Below are positions 9,669-20,521 of a stretch of 64,000 nt of DNA, one piece after another. The DNA comes from Smittia aterrima (Eukaryota > Arthropoda > Insecta > Diptera > Chironomidae). The DNA lies in the NCBI GenBank assembly GCA_033063855.1, contig CP093831.1, positions 12,276,001-12,340,000 on the forward strand, written 5' to 3'. The notes beneath the pieces were generated by a model. That model was given only the letters and a program-made list of their open reading frames with translations. It was not told the origin of the DNA and did no database searches. Every line of letters starts with the position of its first letter. Within the stretch, counting starts at the first letter, position 1. Position numbers and translations under genes: made by a program.

Positions 9669-10647
9669 CGTCAAAATTGAATTTTCTTCTCTCCACAAAA
9701 ATCCACAAAAGTTTACTGAAACCTCAACGTAGGTAAATCGATGATTAAAGTTTTGAGTGCAAATCGAATTTTCTTTAGATTGAATTTTGAAAGAGTCAAG
9801 CGAATCTCCATAAAACATCCGGACCCTCGAACCTGAAAAAGGAAATTGCGACAATCTCAAGTTGCTATCGACACATTTTCATTTCTTCCGGCAGGAACTT
9901 TCCTCTTCGCTTTAGCAATTCTAATAAATCAAAAAAGTAGTTTTGTGAGCCATAAATCCGCTTTCCTCTCGGGCGACCGATTGTTTGCAAAGAAGGCAAA
10001 ACAATAAAAGTTCTTCGAGTGCCATAAAATGTTGGCGCAATTTCAGTTAATTTTCATTCTCGCCGAATAAGTTTTTCATTTTTCCATTTAAACGAGAAGA
10101 CAATAAACGTGAATCGAGTCAGACTTCATTGAGCGGAAGAACCTTTTTTCTGCTCCTTCGTCCTCACTTCCGTTCCGTCAGGGTTAAATGAATAAAAGTC
10201 ACAAAAGGATTTCTCGTTTGCGAATAAAATTTCATTGGCACATTTCTGAGGTTTCAATCTTCTTTCTGACGCTGTGACGCCAGTCTGATAATTGAAATTG
10301 TGGGGGGATGTTTTCTATTTGTGGTAGCTTGACAAATGAACTCGTTTATGATTTCAAGCTTAAATCAGCACAATTCAATTTACTTTAATATTATTTTCGG
10401 GTGAACCCTTTCATGGCTTGTTAGCTTCGGTTGGGGAAAAGTTTCATTCGTCTGGAAAAAAGAGAGAAATTTTCCACAGAGAGATTGAAAACATTTTTTT
10501 GTAATATTTGGAAATATCGCGAATCATCACACGAATAAAATCATTTATTTTGAAAACAGTTAAATTAGAAAAATTATAAGAAGGAATATCGATAGTGAAT
10601 TATGATTAGAGTTAAGACAACATCTGGTGAATGCCTTTCATGTCAGT
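9669..10647. other. Intergenic between FSIP2-like gene and Hook remnant (copy A)
   Basis: Nothing coding that I trust. The minus frame is open to about 9,860 above the FSIP2-like ATG but has no family similarity. The stretch is about 99% identical to 23,970-24,950. Confidence 0.6.
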
Positions 10648-11283
10648 TTACTTCTTAAAATTCATGCTCGCTGTGATATTTGTTCTTGCCGCTGGTTGAC
10701 GTTGTCGTGCCATAAAACTTTGTCCCTGATTTAATGTTGCAAGACGAGAGTCAACTGTGTCTCTCTGAACATTCAGTGCAAGTCTATGAAATGCTGAGGC
10801 AATCAATCGGCTTTCCATTACCGACATGGAATCGTTTTCTGGTGCCTCAGCTGAAGCTCCCTCGAGATGATCACCAAGCAATCGTGGATCAAGACCTTTG
10901 ATAACTTCTTTTGCCTTTTCGACGCATTTTCTATATTTCATTTCAAGAGTAGCAAACTCTTGACTCTTTGCTTCCAGTGTAGCTTCCAATTGACGAACTC
11001 TCGTATGGGAATTTGTTATTTGACTTTGAGCCTCTTCCAGCAAATGCTCACGAGTCTCACAAAGCTCACGTAATTCCAAGATTCCATTCTTGTTTTTATC
11101 ATCTTCGGAAACATTTTGAGATGATAAAAGTAGAATCTTCTGATTCGAGGATTTGAGTTGCTCGCGAACTTTTTCATTTCGTTGATTAGCATCATTGAGA
11201 AGCTCGGAAAGTGCTGTCTGTCCACCTTGCCCTTCTCGCAAAGCTTTATTTTCTGCTTCAAGACAAACAACCTTTTTTTTCAT
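10648..11283 (-). pseudogene. hook: Hook, 3' fragment only (copy A)
   Basis: An open frame of 211 codons equals the last third of the complete Hook protein at 24,951-27,016. It covers the end of the long coiled coil and the C-terminal organelle/FHF-binding region through the terminal ASMNFKK. About six residues differ, including MKEKVV to MKKKVV and a new Cys for Arg. The N-terminal microtubule-binding domain, most of the coiled coil and the promoter are missing. Homology stops at about 11,286-11,293, where broken TTC1 sequence begins on the same strand. The fragment has no stops, so it may be young or expressed from the upstream TTC1 promoter. Confidence 0.85.
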
Positions 11284-11289
11284 GTTATC

Positions 11290-11974
11290 TCGGGTAGTCT
11301 GACGTGTGCTGAGAGTGCATCATGATTTCCAGGATCGAGCTCAAGAACTTTTTGAAATCTACAAGACTTTCATCGAGTTTATCAGTTTCCTCGTAGAGAG
11401 CAGCTCGTCTAAAATGTTAAATGAGATGTTAAAATAAAGTGAACAAAGTTAAAGTGTTAAGTCATTCTTACCTAAGTAGAACTTTAACATAATTTGGGTT
11501 AAATTCAATAGCTTTACTGCAATCATCGATAGCAGCAGTTTTCATGTCTAACTTTTGCTTCGCTGCAGCTCGATTTCCATACAAAACTGATCTCTCTGTC
11601 GCCCAAGCCACTGGGCAGGTTCTTAAGGCGTTAGTGTAGATCTCAGCTGATTTTAAGTAGTCTCCATTCTTAAATGAATCGTTTCCTTCTCTTTTCAACT
11701 CCTCCGCTTTCAGTTTAGCTGATTCCCTTTCTTCATCTGTTTGATCTTTCTCGAATTCTCTTTGGGATTCATCATTAATCAAATCGAGAGCCTCACAATC
11801 TTTGAATTCATCTTTTTCCTTTTCATTCTCCTCGTCTGAATCACTATTTGAGTCGCGTTCCAATTCAGAAATTTTAATTCCCGTGGTTTCCTCTATCAGC
11901 TCGTTAACAATTTTCTCATTCGCATCTTCGAATAGTTCATCGTCTGTCGATGATATGTTATCTTTCTTCTCCAT
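11290..11974 (-). pseudogene. TTC1 copy B, truncated and frameshifted
   Basis: Exon 1 (11,472-11,974, ATG at 11,974) is open and encodes the acidic N-terminus and first TPRs, close to copy A. Exon 2 starts at 11,408. It has lost one base near 11,347-11,356 relative to copies A and C, shifting the frame within the third TPR and leading to a stop at the junction. After the segment matching LSAQVRL, TTC1 homology ends at about 11,293 and Hook sequence follows. The conserved C-terminal LRPFGLST region is absent. A truncated TPR protein could still be made, but normal TTC1 function is unlikely. Confidence 0.85.
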
Positions 11975-12196
11975 GTTCACGATATCTAAACTCAATCACG
12001 TTTAGCAAAAAATGAATTCTAAAGAAATTATTTTTTTTTGTTTTGATGAAAGTGTAATCTGCTTGAGTTCGACACTAGATTTTAAGTTAGAGAGGTCGCA
12101 AAAAATTATATAAAATTGATCTTCGCTCTCCGTCGGGTAAATATCGAAAATTTAGTAATTTTAAGCTTTCTAATAAGTTTTCTAAATTGCAGCAAC

Positions 12197-12959
12197 ATTC
12201 TTCGCAGAGTCTTCATTCCGGGAGGTCCATTGCTTGGCGCAGTGGCCATTGCAAAAGCTGACGAGCCAGTTGTCGAGAAGAAAACGAAAAGTTTGATTTG
12301 CAAACCGAGCGCTCTTCCGATTTACACTGTTGACAGGTGGTTATCAGCTGCTTGATACCTTTATCAATCAAACTAATTTGTTATTTTAGCGTTGCAAAGC
12401 CGCAATGTGAGCATAAGCCATCGAAACTTGCAGCGACGATTGAGGAAGGGATTAAAAGTGTTCGTCATGAAGTTTCCAAAGTGACAGACGTCTACGATAC
12501 CCAGAAAGCTGAATTCGATAAATTTTATGTCAAGACCATGAAGGACACTCAACGTAAGTGAAATGTCATAAGCTTTTGATGAATTCGGGAAGCTTCATAT
12601 TCTTCTTTTAATTTTCCATAGACATCCGAAATTACTTGCAAGAAGAAGACAACACACTTCCACGAGTTGGAGCGATAGCTGTTGGTTCTCTTACTGGAGT
12701 TGTTCTTGGCGTTCGTGGTGGATTCTTCAGAAAGCTCTTCTACGCTTCTCTCACTGGATCAGCTGTTGCCTCTGTCTGTTATCCTCGTGAAGCTAAGAAA
12801 TATGCGCAAGTAGTTTACAACTTTGCTTATGGCATCAAGCCAGGAGATGAACGTCAAAAGAATCTTCCTAAGTTCCCAACAACTTTTGGCGAAGTCAAGG
12901 ATCACGTCGTCAGTCTTTCGTCGTTGGCATATGAAGCAGCTTTCGGTAGCAAAAAATAA
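12197..12959 (+). pseudogene. MICOS ApoO-like gene copy B, start codon lost
   Basis: Exons 12,197-12,336, 12,390-12,553 and 12,622-12,959 match copy A with intact phases and an open frame to the stop. The start codon reads ATT instead of ATG (12,197-12,199) through one substitution. There is no other in-frame ATG until near the end of exon 2. It could be silent, could start at a near-cognate codon, or could use an upstream TTG at 12,116 if the 5' UTR intron is retained. The membrane hairpin residues are kept (one Ile to Leu). Homology with A continues past the stop to about 13,081. Confidence 0.8.
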
Positions 12960-13081
12960 ATCTTTCGAGCCCTTAATTTATTCTGAAAAACCGAAATAAA
13001 GTGAGTCTTTAGCGAAATTGTTATGATGTTAATTATTTATTTTGTTCCAAGAGTGATTTACGGAAAAATTGAGAAGAATGA

Positions 13082-13324
13082 TTTTCGGATATTCTTCGCT
13101 TTCGAATAAGAGTCCAAAGTTCAACTTTTCACAATCTAATCCAAAGCTATAGCAATCAACTTTAAAGCGATTCAAAATGTTTCTAATAAAAAAGGATTTC
13201 GTAGCTTCTCTTTCAGTTTGTGTGCGATCCTCTTCGCTAAGTTTTTATTTCATGACGTTTCCAACAAATTATTTTAATTCAAATTCAAATCTCTTTCGAT
13301 TTCCTATGACGAATAAAAAATCTC
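13082..13324. other. Junction spacer after block B
   Basis: 243 bp between the end of homology to copy A and the FABP3 stop. No gene seen. Confidence 0.6.
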
Positions 13325-13908
13325 TTAAACAGCTTTGTACCAACGTGTGCACGACACGTCTCCGTACACGCAAGTTGCAATCATTTTAGTTTCAGTGAAC
13401 TCGCGTTTAATTATGGATTCCTTAATACGCTGCTGAACTTCCTTCAAGACATTTCCCTCCATTGTAAAAACTGATTTGACTGGACGGCCATCGAAATTCT
13501 CATATTCAACTTCTTCTCCAAGCTTGAACCTAACGACGACGGTCCTGGCTTTTTTTGAGATAGGAATTTTGTGATAGGAATATTCATCTCCATTCTTTTC
13601 CAAGAAGACAGTTGGGATGAAATTGCGATATTGTTCTTGTTCGACGTCAGAAATTGCTAAAAATTTAAAGGGAAACTTTAGTTAATCGAAGGGTTGTAGA
13701 TGAATTAACAGTTTGCGAAATGAATCGATGAGAAAGAGAAGCAGTTTGGGTTTTTTTTTATAATTTCTCGAATAATAATTGTTCAACCTCATGGCGGCTG
13801 ACATTGCAGTTTACAGTTTTTCTTAATTTATTACTTACACATTGCAGCTAAGTACTCAAGATAGTTTTCCGAGGAATAATACTTGTATTTCTGGCCTTCC
13901 CATGCCAT
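13325..13908 (-). CDS. Fatty-acid-binding protein 3
   Basis: 133 residues. Exon 1 is 13,839-13,908 (ATG at 13,908, MAWEGQKYKYYSSENYLEYL) and exon 2 is 13,325-13,656. It has the FABP layout: helix-turn-helix cap, VFLEKNGDEY strand, FKLGEEVEYE, DGR turn, TMEGN, and C-terminal GDVSCTRWYKAV. The Arg-x-Tyr ligand-binding pair is intact. The usual GVG..RK segment after helix 2 is replaced by SISDVEQEQYRNFIP, so it is a diverged paralog. It starts only 58 bp after the FABP4 stop on the same strand. Confidence 0.85.
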
Positions 13909-13966
13909 CCTTATCACGAAAAATAAAAAAAGTGAAATTCTCTGTTAGAAGCTCAAATAAAAGAAC

Positions 13967-14529
13967 TTACACAGGAGTGTAATGCCGGATCCATTCTACG
14001 CCACCTCCAATGCACGTTGTTATCATTTCATCCCTCAAGAACTCTCTTTCGATTTTTATATTTATTTCGCTTTCATGCTGCTGGATCAATTTGTTTTCCT
14101 CGATAAAGAAAAGATTTTTTGCTTTGCTCTTGTCTTTTGTGTCTTCTTCGGATTCAACTCCCAAAGTAAATGTCAAAATCTTTTGCAATTCTCCAGATGA
14201 AGCAGTTAAAAAATCATAGTATTCTTTAGGAAAATCTGTGATGAGAGAGTATAAGTTATCATCAAGCTTGAGAAGTTCAACAGTTGTGGGGATTGTTGTT
14301 CCATTGAAATGCTTATGGTCTGAAAGAAAAGTTCGCGTAAGTTCAAAGCAAGGTTTAAAGATTTAAATCTTTCAGAAAAGTTATTTCATTTGTTCTTTCA
14401 CAAATTGTGAATCACAATTCTTGCATTTCGCATTGTGTTATTTTACTTACCGATATTTCTTAAAGAGGACGAAGAATTACTTTCAGACTGTAGTCTGAAT
14501 TTCTTTATAGCAAATGTTTCCCAATCCAT
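13967..14529 (-). CDS. Fatty-acid-binding protein 4, divergent
   Basis: 143 residues. Exon 1 is 14,451-14,529 (ATG at 14,529) and exon 2 is 13,967-14,319, with the intron in the same place and phase as the other FABPs. The C-terminal half is recognisable as FABP (LTFTLGVESEE, NKLIQQ, REFLRDEMITTCIGGGVEWI, then RHYTPV with Arg-x-Tyr kept). The N-terminal cap is strongly altered, with a run of serines in exon 1 and residues between cap and barrel. The promoter and intron are near-copies of those of FABP1 while the exons are not. The stop codon overlaps a good splice-donor sequence (GTAAGT). Confidence 0.8.
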
Positions 14530-15017
14530 TTATTCAATGAAAGTTGAATTGGAATTATTCAGAAAGTTTATTTCAGTGTGAACGCTTCAAAGGCTACAAC
14601 TCGAATGCGATCAAGAATGTCTCCGTATCTTTCAAAGAACTTTACATGTGAGCGATAAGCGTGGCTTTCTCTCTCAGCACAGAATATTTTTGAATGAAAT
14701 TCTCACTGAAGCAATGTGTGGTTACAATGACTCAACATGTCAAAAGTTATTTGGTTTAGTTAAGAAATTACGATGAGAAACAAAAACGAATATGCATTGA
14801 AAATTCTTTATTTCTGAGTTGCACATTTTAGGGATAACTTATCTCCTTGTAGATGATATCAAATTCGTCATAGAATGCTTCTAAACAGCTCTGTAGTATC
14901 GCCATATCGCCATGCTTGTGTTCCTTGTGTGTAAATTGTCGTCATCATCATTATCATCCAGAACTCAGAGAAAACTCTCTCTCAATCCTTATCGGTCGCT
15001 ATCAACTTATTTTCATC
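14530..15017. other. Duplicated FABP upstream region (copy C)
   Basis: No gene seen. It is about 93% similar by eye to 319-835 and contains the same paired GATA motif at 14,833-14,843. At about 15,017 it is joined directly to the middle of TTC1 exon 2. Confidence 0.65.
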
Positions 15018-15722
15018 TTTTCATATCGTTCATTAATTAGTGGTGGTAGCCTCACTTGTGCCGACAGTGCATCATGATTTCCAGGATAGAGCTCAAGAGC
15101 TTTTTTGTAATCGGCAAGACTTTCATCGAGTTTATCAGTTTCCTCGTAGAGAGCAGCTCGTCTAAAATGTTAAATGAGATGTTAAAGTAAACAAAGTTAA
15201 AGTGTCAAGTCATTCTTACCTAAGTAGAACTTTAACATAATTTGGGTTAAATTCAATAGCTTTACTACAATCATCGATAGCAGCAGGTTTCATGTCTAGC
15301 TTTTACTTCGCTGCAGCTCGATTTCCATACAAAACTGATCTCTCTGTCGCACAAGCCACTGGACAGGTTCTTAAGGCGTTAGTGTAGATCTCAGCTGATT
15401 TTAAGTAGTCTCCATTCTTAAATGAATCGTTTTCTTCTTTTTTCAACTCCTCCGCTTTCAGTTTAGCTGATTCTCGTTCTTCGTCTGTTTGATCTTTCTC
15501 GAATTCTCTTTGGGATTCATCATCAATCAAATCGAGAGCCTCACAATCTTTGAATTCATCCTTTTCCTTTTCATTCTCCTCGTCTGAATCACAATTTGAC
15601 TCGCGTTCCAATTCAGAAATTTTAATTCCCGTGGTTTCCTCTATCAGCTCGTTAACAATTTTCTCATTCGCGTCTTCGAATAGTTCATCGTCTGTCGATG
15701 ATATGTTTTCTTTCTTCTCCAT
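15018..15722 (-). pseudogene. TTC1 copy C, premature stop and lost 3' end
   Basis: Exon 1 is 15,220-15,722 (ATG at 15,722). A glutamine codon present in A and B (KQKLDM) is a TAA stop here at 15,303-15,305, ending the product at 139 residues inside the TPRs. Exon 2 begins at 15,161 and is intact only to about 15,018, where it meets FABP-upstream DNA. The last 60 or so codons, including the conserved tail, are gone. A protein of acidic region plus one to two TPRs could be made, but normal function is unlikely. Confidence 0.88.
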
Positions 15723-15951
15723 AATCACGATATCTAAACTCAATCACGTATCACGTTAAGAAAAAAATGAATTCTTAAGAAAATATTTTTTTTTGTTTTG
15801 ATGAAAGTGTAGTCTGTTTGAGTTCGACACTCGATTTTAAGTTAGAGAGGTCGCAAAAAATTATATAAAATTGATCTTCGCTCTTCGTCGGGTAAATATC
15901 GAAAATTTAGTATTTTTAAGCTTTCTAATAAGTTTTCTAAATTGCAGCAAC

Positions 15952-16704
15952 ATGCTTCGCAGAGTCTTCATTCCGGGAGGTCCATTGCTTGGCGCAGTGG
16001 CCATTGCAAAAGCTAACGAGCCAGTTATCGAGAAGAAAACGAAAAGTTTGATTTGCAAAACGAGCGCTCTTCCGATTTACACTGTTGACAGGTGGTTATC
16101 AGCTGCTTGATACCTTTATCAATCAAACTAATTTGTTATTTTAGCGTTGCAAAGCCGCAATGTGAGCATAAGCCATCGAAACTTGCAGCGACGATTGAGG
16201 AAGGGATTAAAAGTGTTCGTCAGGAAGTTTCCAAAGTGACAGACGTCTACGATACCCAGAAAGCTGAATTCGATAGATTTTATGTCAAGACACTCAACGT
16301 AAGTGAAATGTCAAGCTTTTGGTTCAATTTGACAAGCTTTTACATTCTTCTTTTAAATTTCCATAGACATCCGAAACTACTTGCAAGAAGAAGACAACAC
16401 ACTTCCACGAGTTGGAGCGATAGCTGTTGGTTCTCTAACTGGAGTTGTACTTGTCGTTCGTGGTGGATTCTTCAAAAAACTCTTCTACGCTTCCATCACT
16501 GGATCAGCTGTTGCCTCTGTCTGTTACCCTCGTGATGCTAAGAAGTATGCGCAAGTAGTTTACAACTTTGCTTATGGCATCAAGCCAGGAGATGAACGTC
16601 AAAAGGATCTTCCCAAGTTCCCAACAACTTTTGGTGAAGTCAAGGATCACGTCGTCAGTCTTTCGTCGTTGGCATATGAAGCAGCTTTCGGTAGCAAAAA
16701 ATAA
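15952..16704 (+). pseudogene. MICOS ApoO-like gene copy C, frameshifted
   Basis: Exons are 15,952-16,091, 16,145-16,300 and 16,367-16,704. The start codon is kept, but near the end of exon 2 (about 16,289) 10 bp present in A and B are missing (copy A reads AAGACCATGAAGGACAC, this copy AAGACAC). Splicing as in A then reads exon 3 out of frame and stops before the membrane hairpin. The exon 3 frame itself remains open. Other substitutions include a Gly to Val in the first membrane segment. It is probably a recent pseudogene. Confidence 0.82.
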
Positions 16705-17388
16705 ATCTTTCGAGTCCTTAATTTATTCTGAAAAAACCGAAATAAAGTGAGTCTTTAGCGAAATTGTTATGATGTTAATTATTTATTTTGTTCCGAGAGT
16801 GATTTACGGGAAAATTGAGAAGAAATGAATCTTCATGAAATATTTGATAATTTTCTTTTGGCTGGCAACACGCCTTCGATGTTCGATGGAAGAGCGGAGT
16901 GGCAAAGTCAATTTATCACTTCCAATTTCCTATTATCGAACTCATTGAGTTAGGAAGAAATTGATTGACGAGGTTACGCAACAGTTGATAAGAGAATGAA
17001 AAATGTTTCAAGCCTGAAAGGAAAAGGAGACTCAGAAGAAAGAACTAAAAACTCATTAAAGTCATTTCAAACTGAATTTAATTTATTTATTCGGAGTTTC
17101 TTTAACGATGATGATGATTTCCTTAAACTTAGTTTCATGCTTTCGCTTTAGACATTTATTTGATTTGAGAGAAGAAAAATCTTTTCTTGACGAGCTAATT
17201 AAATTTTCAAGACTGGTGGAGCTAGAAGAACTTTTCGTGATCTACTTCTCATAAGAATTCGAAGAGAAGAAGGAAAGTCTGTTTATTATTCATTAGAGCG
17301 ATAAATTTGAAACTCAACGATGAAGTCCACTCAGCGTGAAAAGAGATTTCTAAGCTTAAAGTGCAATTGAGGTTCTCCTTAAAATAAT
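16705..17388. other. Intergenic between MICOS copy C and F-box gene 1 copy C
   Basis: No gene seen. Duplicate of 3,713-4,391 with small indels in the GAT and AGA runs. Confidence 0.65.
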
Positions 17389-18978
17389 TTAAGATTCTAA
17401 AACTTTTTCATCATTCAAGTCAGTTTCTTGAAGAATAAGTTCAATATGATTCGAATCACAAATATCTTTGATTTCTTTTCGATTAGAACTCGAAACTTTT
17501 ATGTTCAAAAATCGAATCTTCGTCAGTTTGCTCAAAATTCTTCTCAAACTTGATGGATCAATAAATGCGTCTATGTAGTTGAACGTCTCGAGGTTGGTCA
17601 GATGTTCGGCGAGAATTAGTTCATCTAAGTACAGCTTAGAGCGAGTGTTAAGTGTTAGATGATGGATCGTTGAATGTCGTCCCAAGAATTCGTTCAGATA
17701 ATCGAAGTCATTGGCCGAAAATATCTCTTCACTGCGATATTCCATCGTCGTGAGCTCCATCGATGAAACTTGAATTTCTTTCAAGTCCGATGATTTCGAT
17801 TTAAACGCAAGCGACTTCAGATGTTCAAAGGCTGAAATCAAACGTAGCTCTACTTGGTTCAAACAGTAATCGAGACACAAAACTCTCAAGTTCGGAAAGA
17901 TCTCTACAAAGCTTTGCATAAATGCATTTGAGTTTTCACAATTTCCTTTCTTATAGTTCAGTTCTATAACGCTGGGTGAGTAGATGTCCTTGCACAATCT
18001 GATATGCGAAATATGATAATCTGAAGCGATTATTGCGAAAGGAGGATCAGCGAAATATTTACCTTGCGTAGAAATTGAGATCTTAGTCAATTTTCTATTG
18101 AAAGGTAATATTTGTTTGAAAAGTAATCTAAACCAAAGGTTTTCGTCGCAATGTTTAAGGTTCAACTCAATTGATTTTAAATTTCGTTGACTGAGAAAGA
18201 ATTTTTCTGCAATCTCGTCGTGTTTCCAAATCCCACCAAAAAGTGAAAACTTTTCTAGTTGAAACGGCATTTCACCCATCAGCTCTGTCTTAAATAATTC
18301 ACCACAATTATAAAAGTGAAGTTCCTTCAGACTCTTCTGCTTCATCAAGAACATTTCCGACATGTTTTGTCCAAATTGTGTCACACCGTTGAATGAAAGA
18401 TATTTCAAGTTGATCGCATTTCGAAATATCTTCATGCAGATGGAAGCGTTTATATCGAAATCGATTCTCTCAATGTTAATTGAAGGATTAGGTATCGTAA
18501 TAAACTTCTCTCGCTGCTCTTGGCTGTAGTAATGTTCAAAAAAAACGTGCTCTCTGCTCATGGCTTTGTTAGCGTATATGAATGAACAACATTTCAAATT
18601 TTCAAAAGGCGCTAACAGATTTTCTAGATCGAATCTGTTAATGAAAAGTTTTAAAACTATGTCAACGACTGAGCTTCCGAATATCTCGCCAATTTCGATC
18701 GCATACTTTGTCTCGATATTTGATATATTCTGACTTTCACTAGCAATCTTCAGATTTCGATAACGGCGCTTTGATTGTTCCATGATCGTCAGCATAGTCG
18801 TAAGGTTCATCGAATCAAGGATAAGTCTCACTTTAGCACTCAACTTTTGTGAACCAGCAAATATTTCAGCAAACTTTGTACAAGTCTCCGTAACGTTTAA
18901 GAGACTTTTCCAGTCTAGTTTCTCAAATATCTGAATCAGATTATTCTCGGGTAAGTTAATAAAATTGATTTCCGTCAT
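17389..18978 (-). CDS. F-box/leucine-rich-repeat protein 1, copy C
   Basis: 529 residues, one coding exon, with the same F-box (residues 5-45) and irregular leucine-rich repeats as the copy at 4,392-5,984. The first 200 residues are almost identical to that copy. The C-terminal third is clearly more diverged (for example LDYCLNQVELRLISAFEHLKS), and the last eight residues differ (NDEKVLES against NPFYNPKLF). It probably keeps the ancestral gene 1 sequence that copy A lost by conversion. Putative SCF substrate receptor; substrate unknown. Confidence 0.82.
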   Translation of the reverse strand: MTEINFINLPENNLIQIFEKLDWKSLLNVTETCTKFAEIFAGSQKLSAKVRLILDSMNLTTMLTIMEQSKRRYRNLKIASESQNISNIETKYAIEIGEIFGSSVVDIVLKLFINRFDLENLLAPFENLKCCSFIYANKAMSREHVFFEHYYSQEQREKFITIPNPSINIERIDFDINASICMKIFRNAINLKYLSFNGVTQFGQNMSEMFLMKQKSLKELHFYNCGELFKTELMGEMPFQLEKFSLFGGIWKHDEIAEKFFLSQRNLKSIELNLKHCDENLWFRLLFKQILPFNRKLTKISISTQGKYFADPPFAIIASDYHISHIRLCKDIYSPSVIELNYKKGNCENSNAFMQSFVEIFPNLRVLCLDYCLNQVELRLISAFEHLKSLAFKSKSSDLKEIQVSSMELTTMEYRSEEIFSANDFDYLNEFLGRHSTIHHLTLNTRSKLYLDELILAEHLTNLETFNYIDAFIDPSSLRRILSKLTKIRFLNIKVSSSNRKEIKDICDSNHIELILQETDLNDEKVLES

Positions 18979-19410
18979 CTTAAAATAATTTCAAAAGTTT
19001 ATGATAACGAACAAATTTTTTTTAATGATTTCACCTTCAATGCTTCTTGTTGAAATGTTTTCTTTGGACTAACTTCGATAGAAACGTTGACAGTAAGGAG
19101 AATCGTATCGAAAGAAGAGAAGGAGAACATACCTGAGCTAAGCCGCTTAGCCTAAGCGGTTTGAGATTCTTGGTAAAGGAGAATTTGCACTTTTAGTAAT
19201 AAACATCAGGTAATAAATGCAAATGAGCCAGACGTAAATTGTTGGGATCTAATAAAGAGAAGAGAGTAATCAGCCAGAATGGACTTTTTCCTCTTCGCTA
19301 GGACATTTAAACTTCAATATCTTATGATTAGAATCTTTAGGAAAATTCGAACGAAAATATTTGACCGAAGGCTTCGAGTTTAAGATTTTACGTATGATTT
19401 ATTCATTATA

Positions 19411-19604
19411 AGGCTTGAGCCGTTTTCAACTTACAAAATTTAAACGACTATAACTTTCGTAAATTAGAAGCTTTTAAATATCTGTTTTTTGTATTATCAA
19501 GAACTATTCTTTAAAAATCATCTGACATAAAAAGATTTCAAATAATGTTTCTAGGAAAGTCAGAAAAACTATTTAGGTCGAGCTCCAAAAAATGGTATTC
19601 GCCA
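19411..19604 (+). repeat. Left terminal inverted repeat
   Basis: 194 bp, inverse of 20,522-20,715; the outer about 160 bp look identical. Confidence 0.85.
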
Positions 19605-20521
19605 GTGTAATCTGCAACTTTTTGATGGCTATATTGTAATATTTCAATAATTTACTTATTGTTTATTGTAGTCTCGTTCTTTGTCTCAAAAATACTTTTA
19701 ACTAAACATTGATAGCGTTTAATGGAGCGAAGTTATGGAACTTTTTTCAGTCCATGTCATAAGTCAAAAAAGTAGATCTCCAAAGTTCCAAGAAAATAGT
19801 GGAGCAATCAAAGACAATTGCTTGATCTAATTTAATCCAGAATGTTGTCAGGATGTTCTGCAATCATAAAAAATGTATCAGATGTCCCACAAAGCATTTA
19901 TTGAAGTAAATTTTTCTGGGTAAATGAACACGAAGTAACGAAAGTCATGCTCAGAGCAACACGCTTTTCCATTAAGATATAACGAAGTTATCTTTAAAAA
20001 TATTTGATATATTATGATCTTTCTGGCATTTCAAACAATCATTCTATATATTTTATTTAGTTGTTAGGTCCAGAAAGTGACGAAAAACAGTTTAAAATTC
20101 CATTTTATAGTCGACAGCAAGATGCAATCAAATTTTGACAAAAAATCATCATTCCATTTTTCGAAATTGAATTTAGGAATGTTCTGCATTGTTTTTCATG
20201 TGTTTGTTGTACTTATTATCTTGATCATCCTTAAGTCTGCATATTGCAAATCTATTTTCACCATTTATTTTATTTTTATTGTATTTTTGTTCTGACATTT
20301 CTCGCAAACAACCATCGATTTTTTTTCGCGGAACTTACAATCTTAAAATCCACCGATATTTCACGTTCAGCCATTTCTTCTTATAATGTAAAATGCTAGT
20401 TAATTTTACAAATAGATAAGTCTTTAAACTATCGAATAAAACTGTGTTTATCACTTTGATGTTGCTTTTATGAAATATTTTTCAATAAAATGTTCCGATT
20501 GTTGAAGTTTTTCAAGCCATT

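Noticed and set aside
9465..9860. 131-residue frame as a separate gene
   Set aside because: It reads through the first intron of the FSIP2-like gene; splice sites at 9,555 and 9,487 explain the coding part.
20077..20295. 72-codon frame inside the transposon
   Set aside because: Hydrophobic, low-complexity and unlike any transposase; probably chance in AT-rich DNA.
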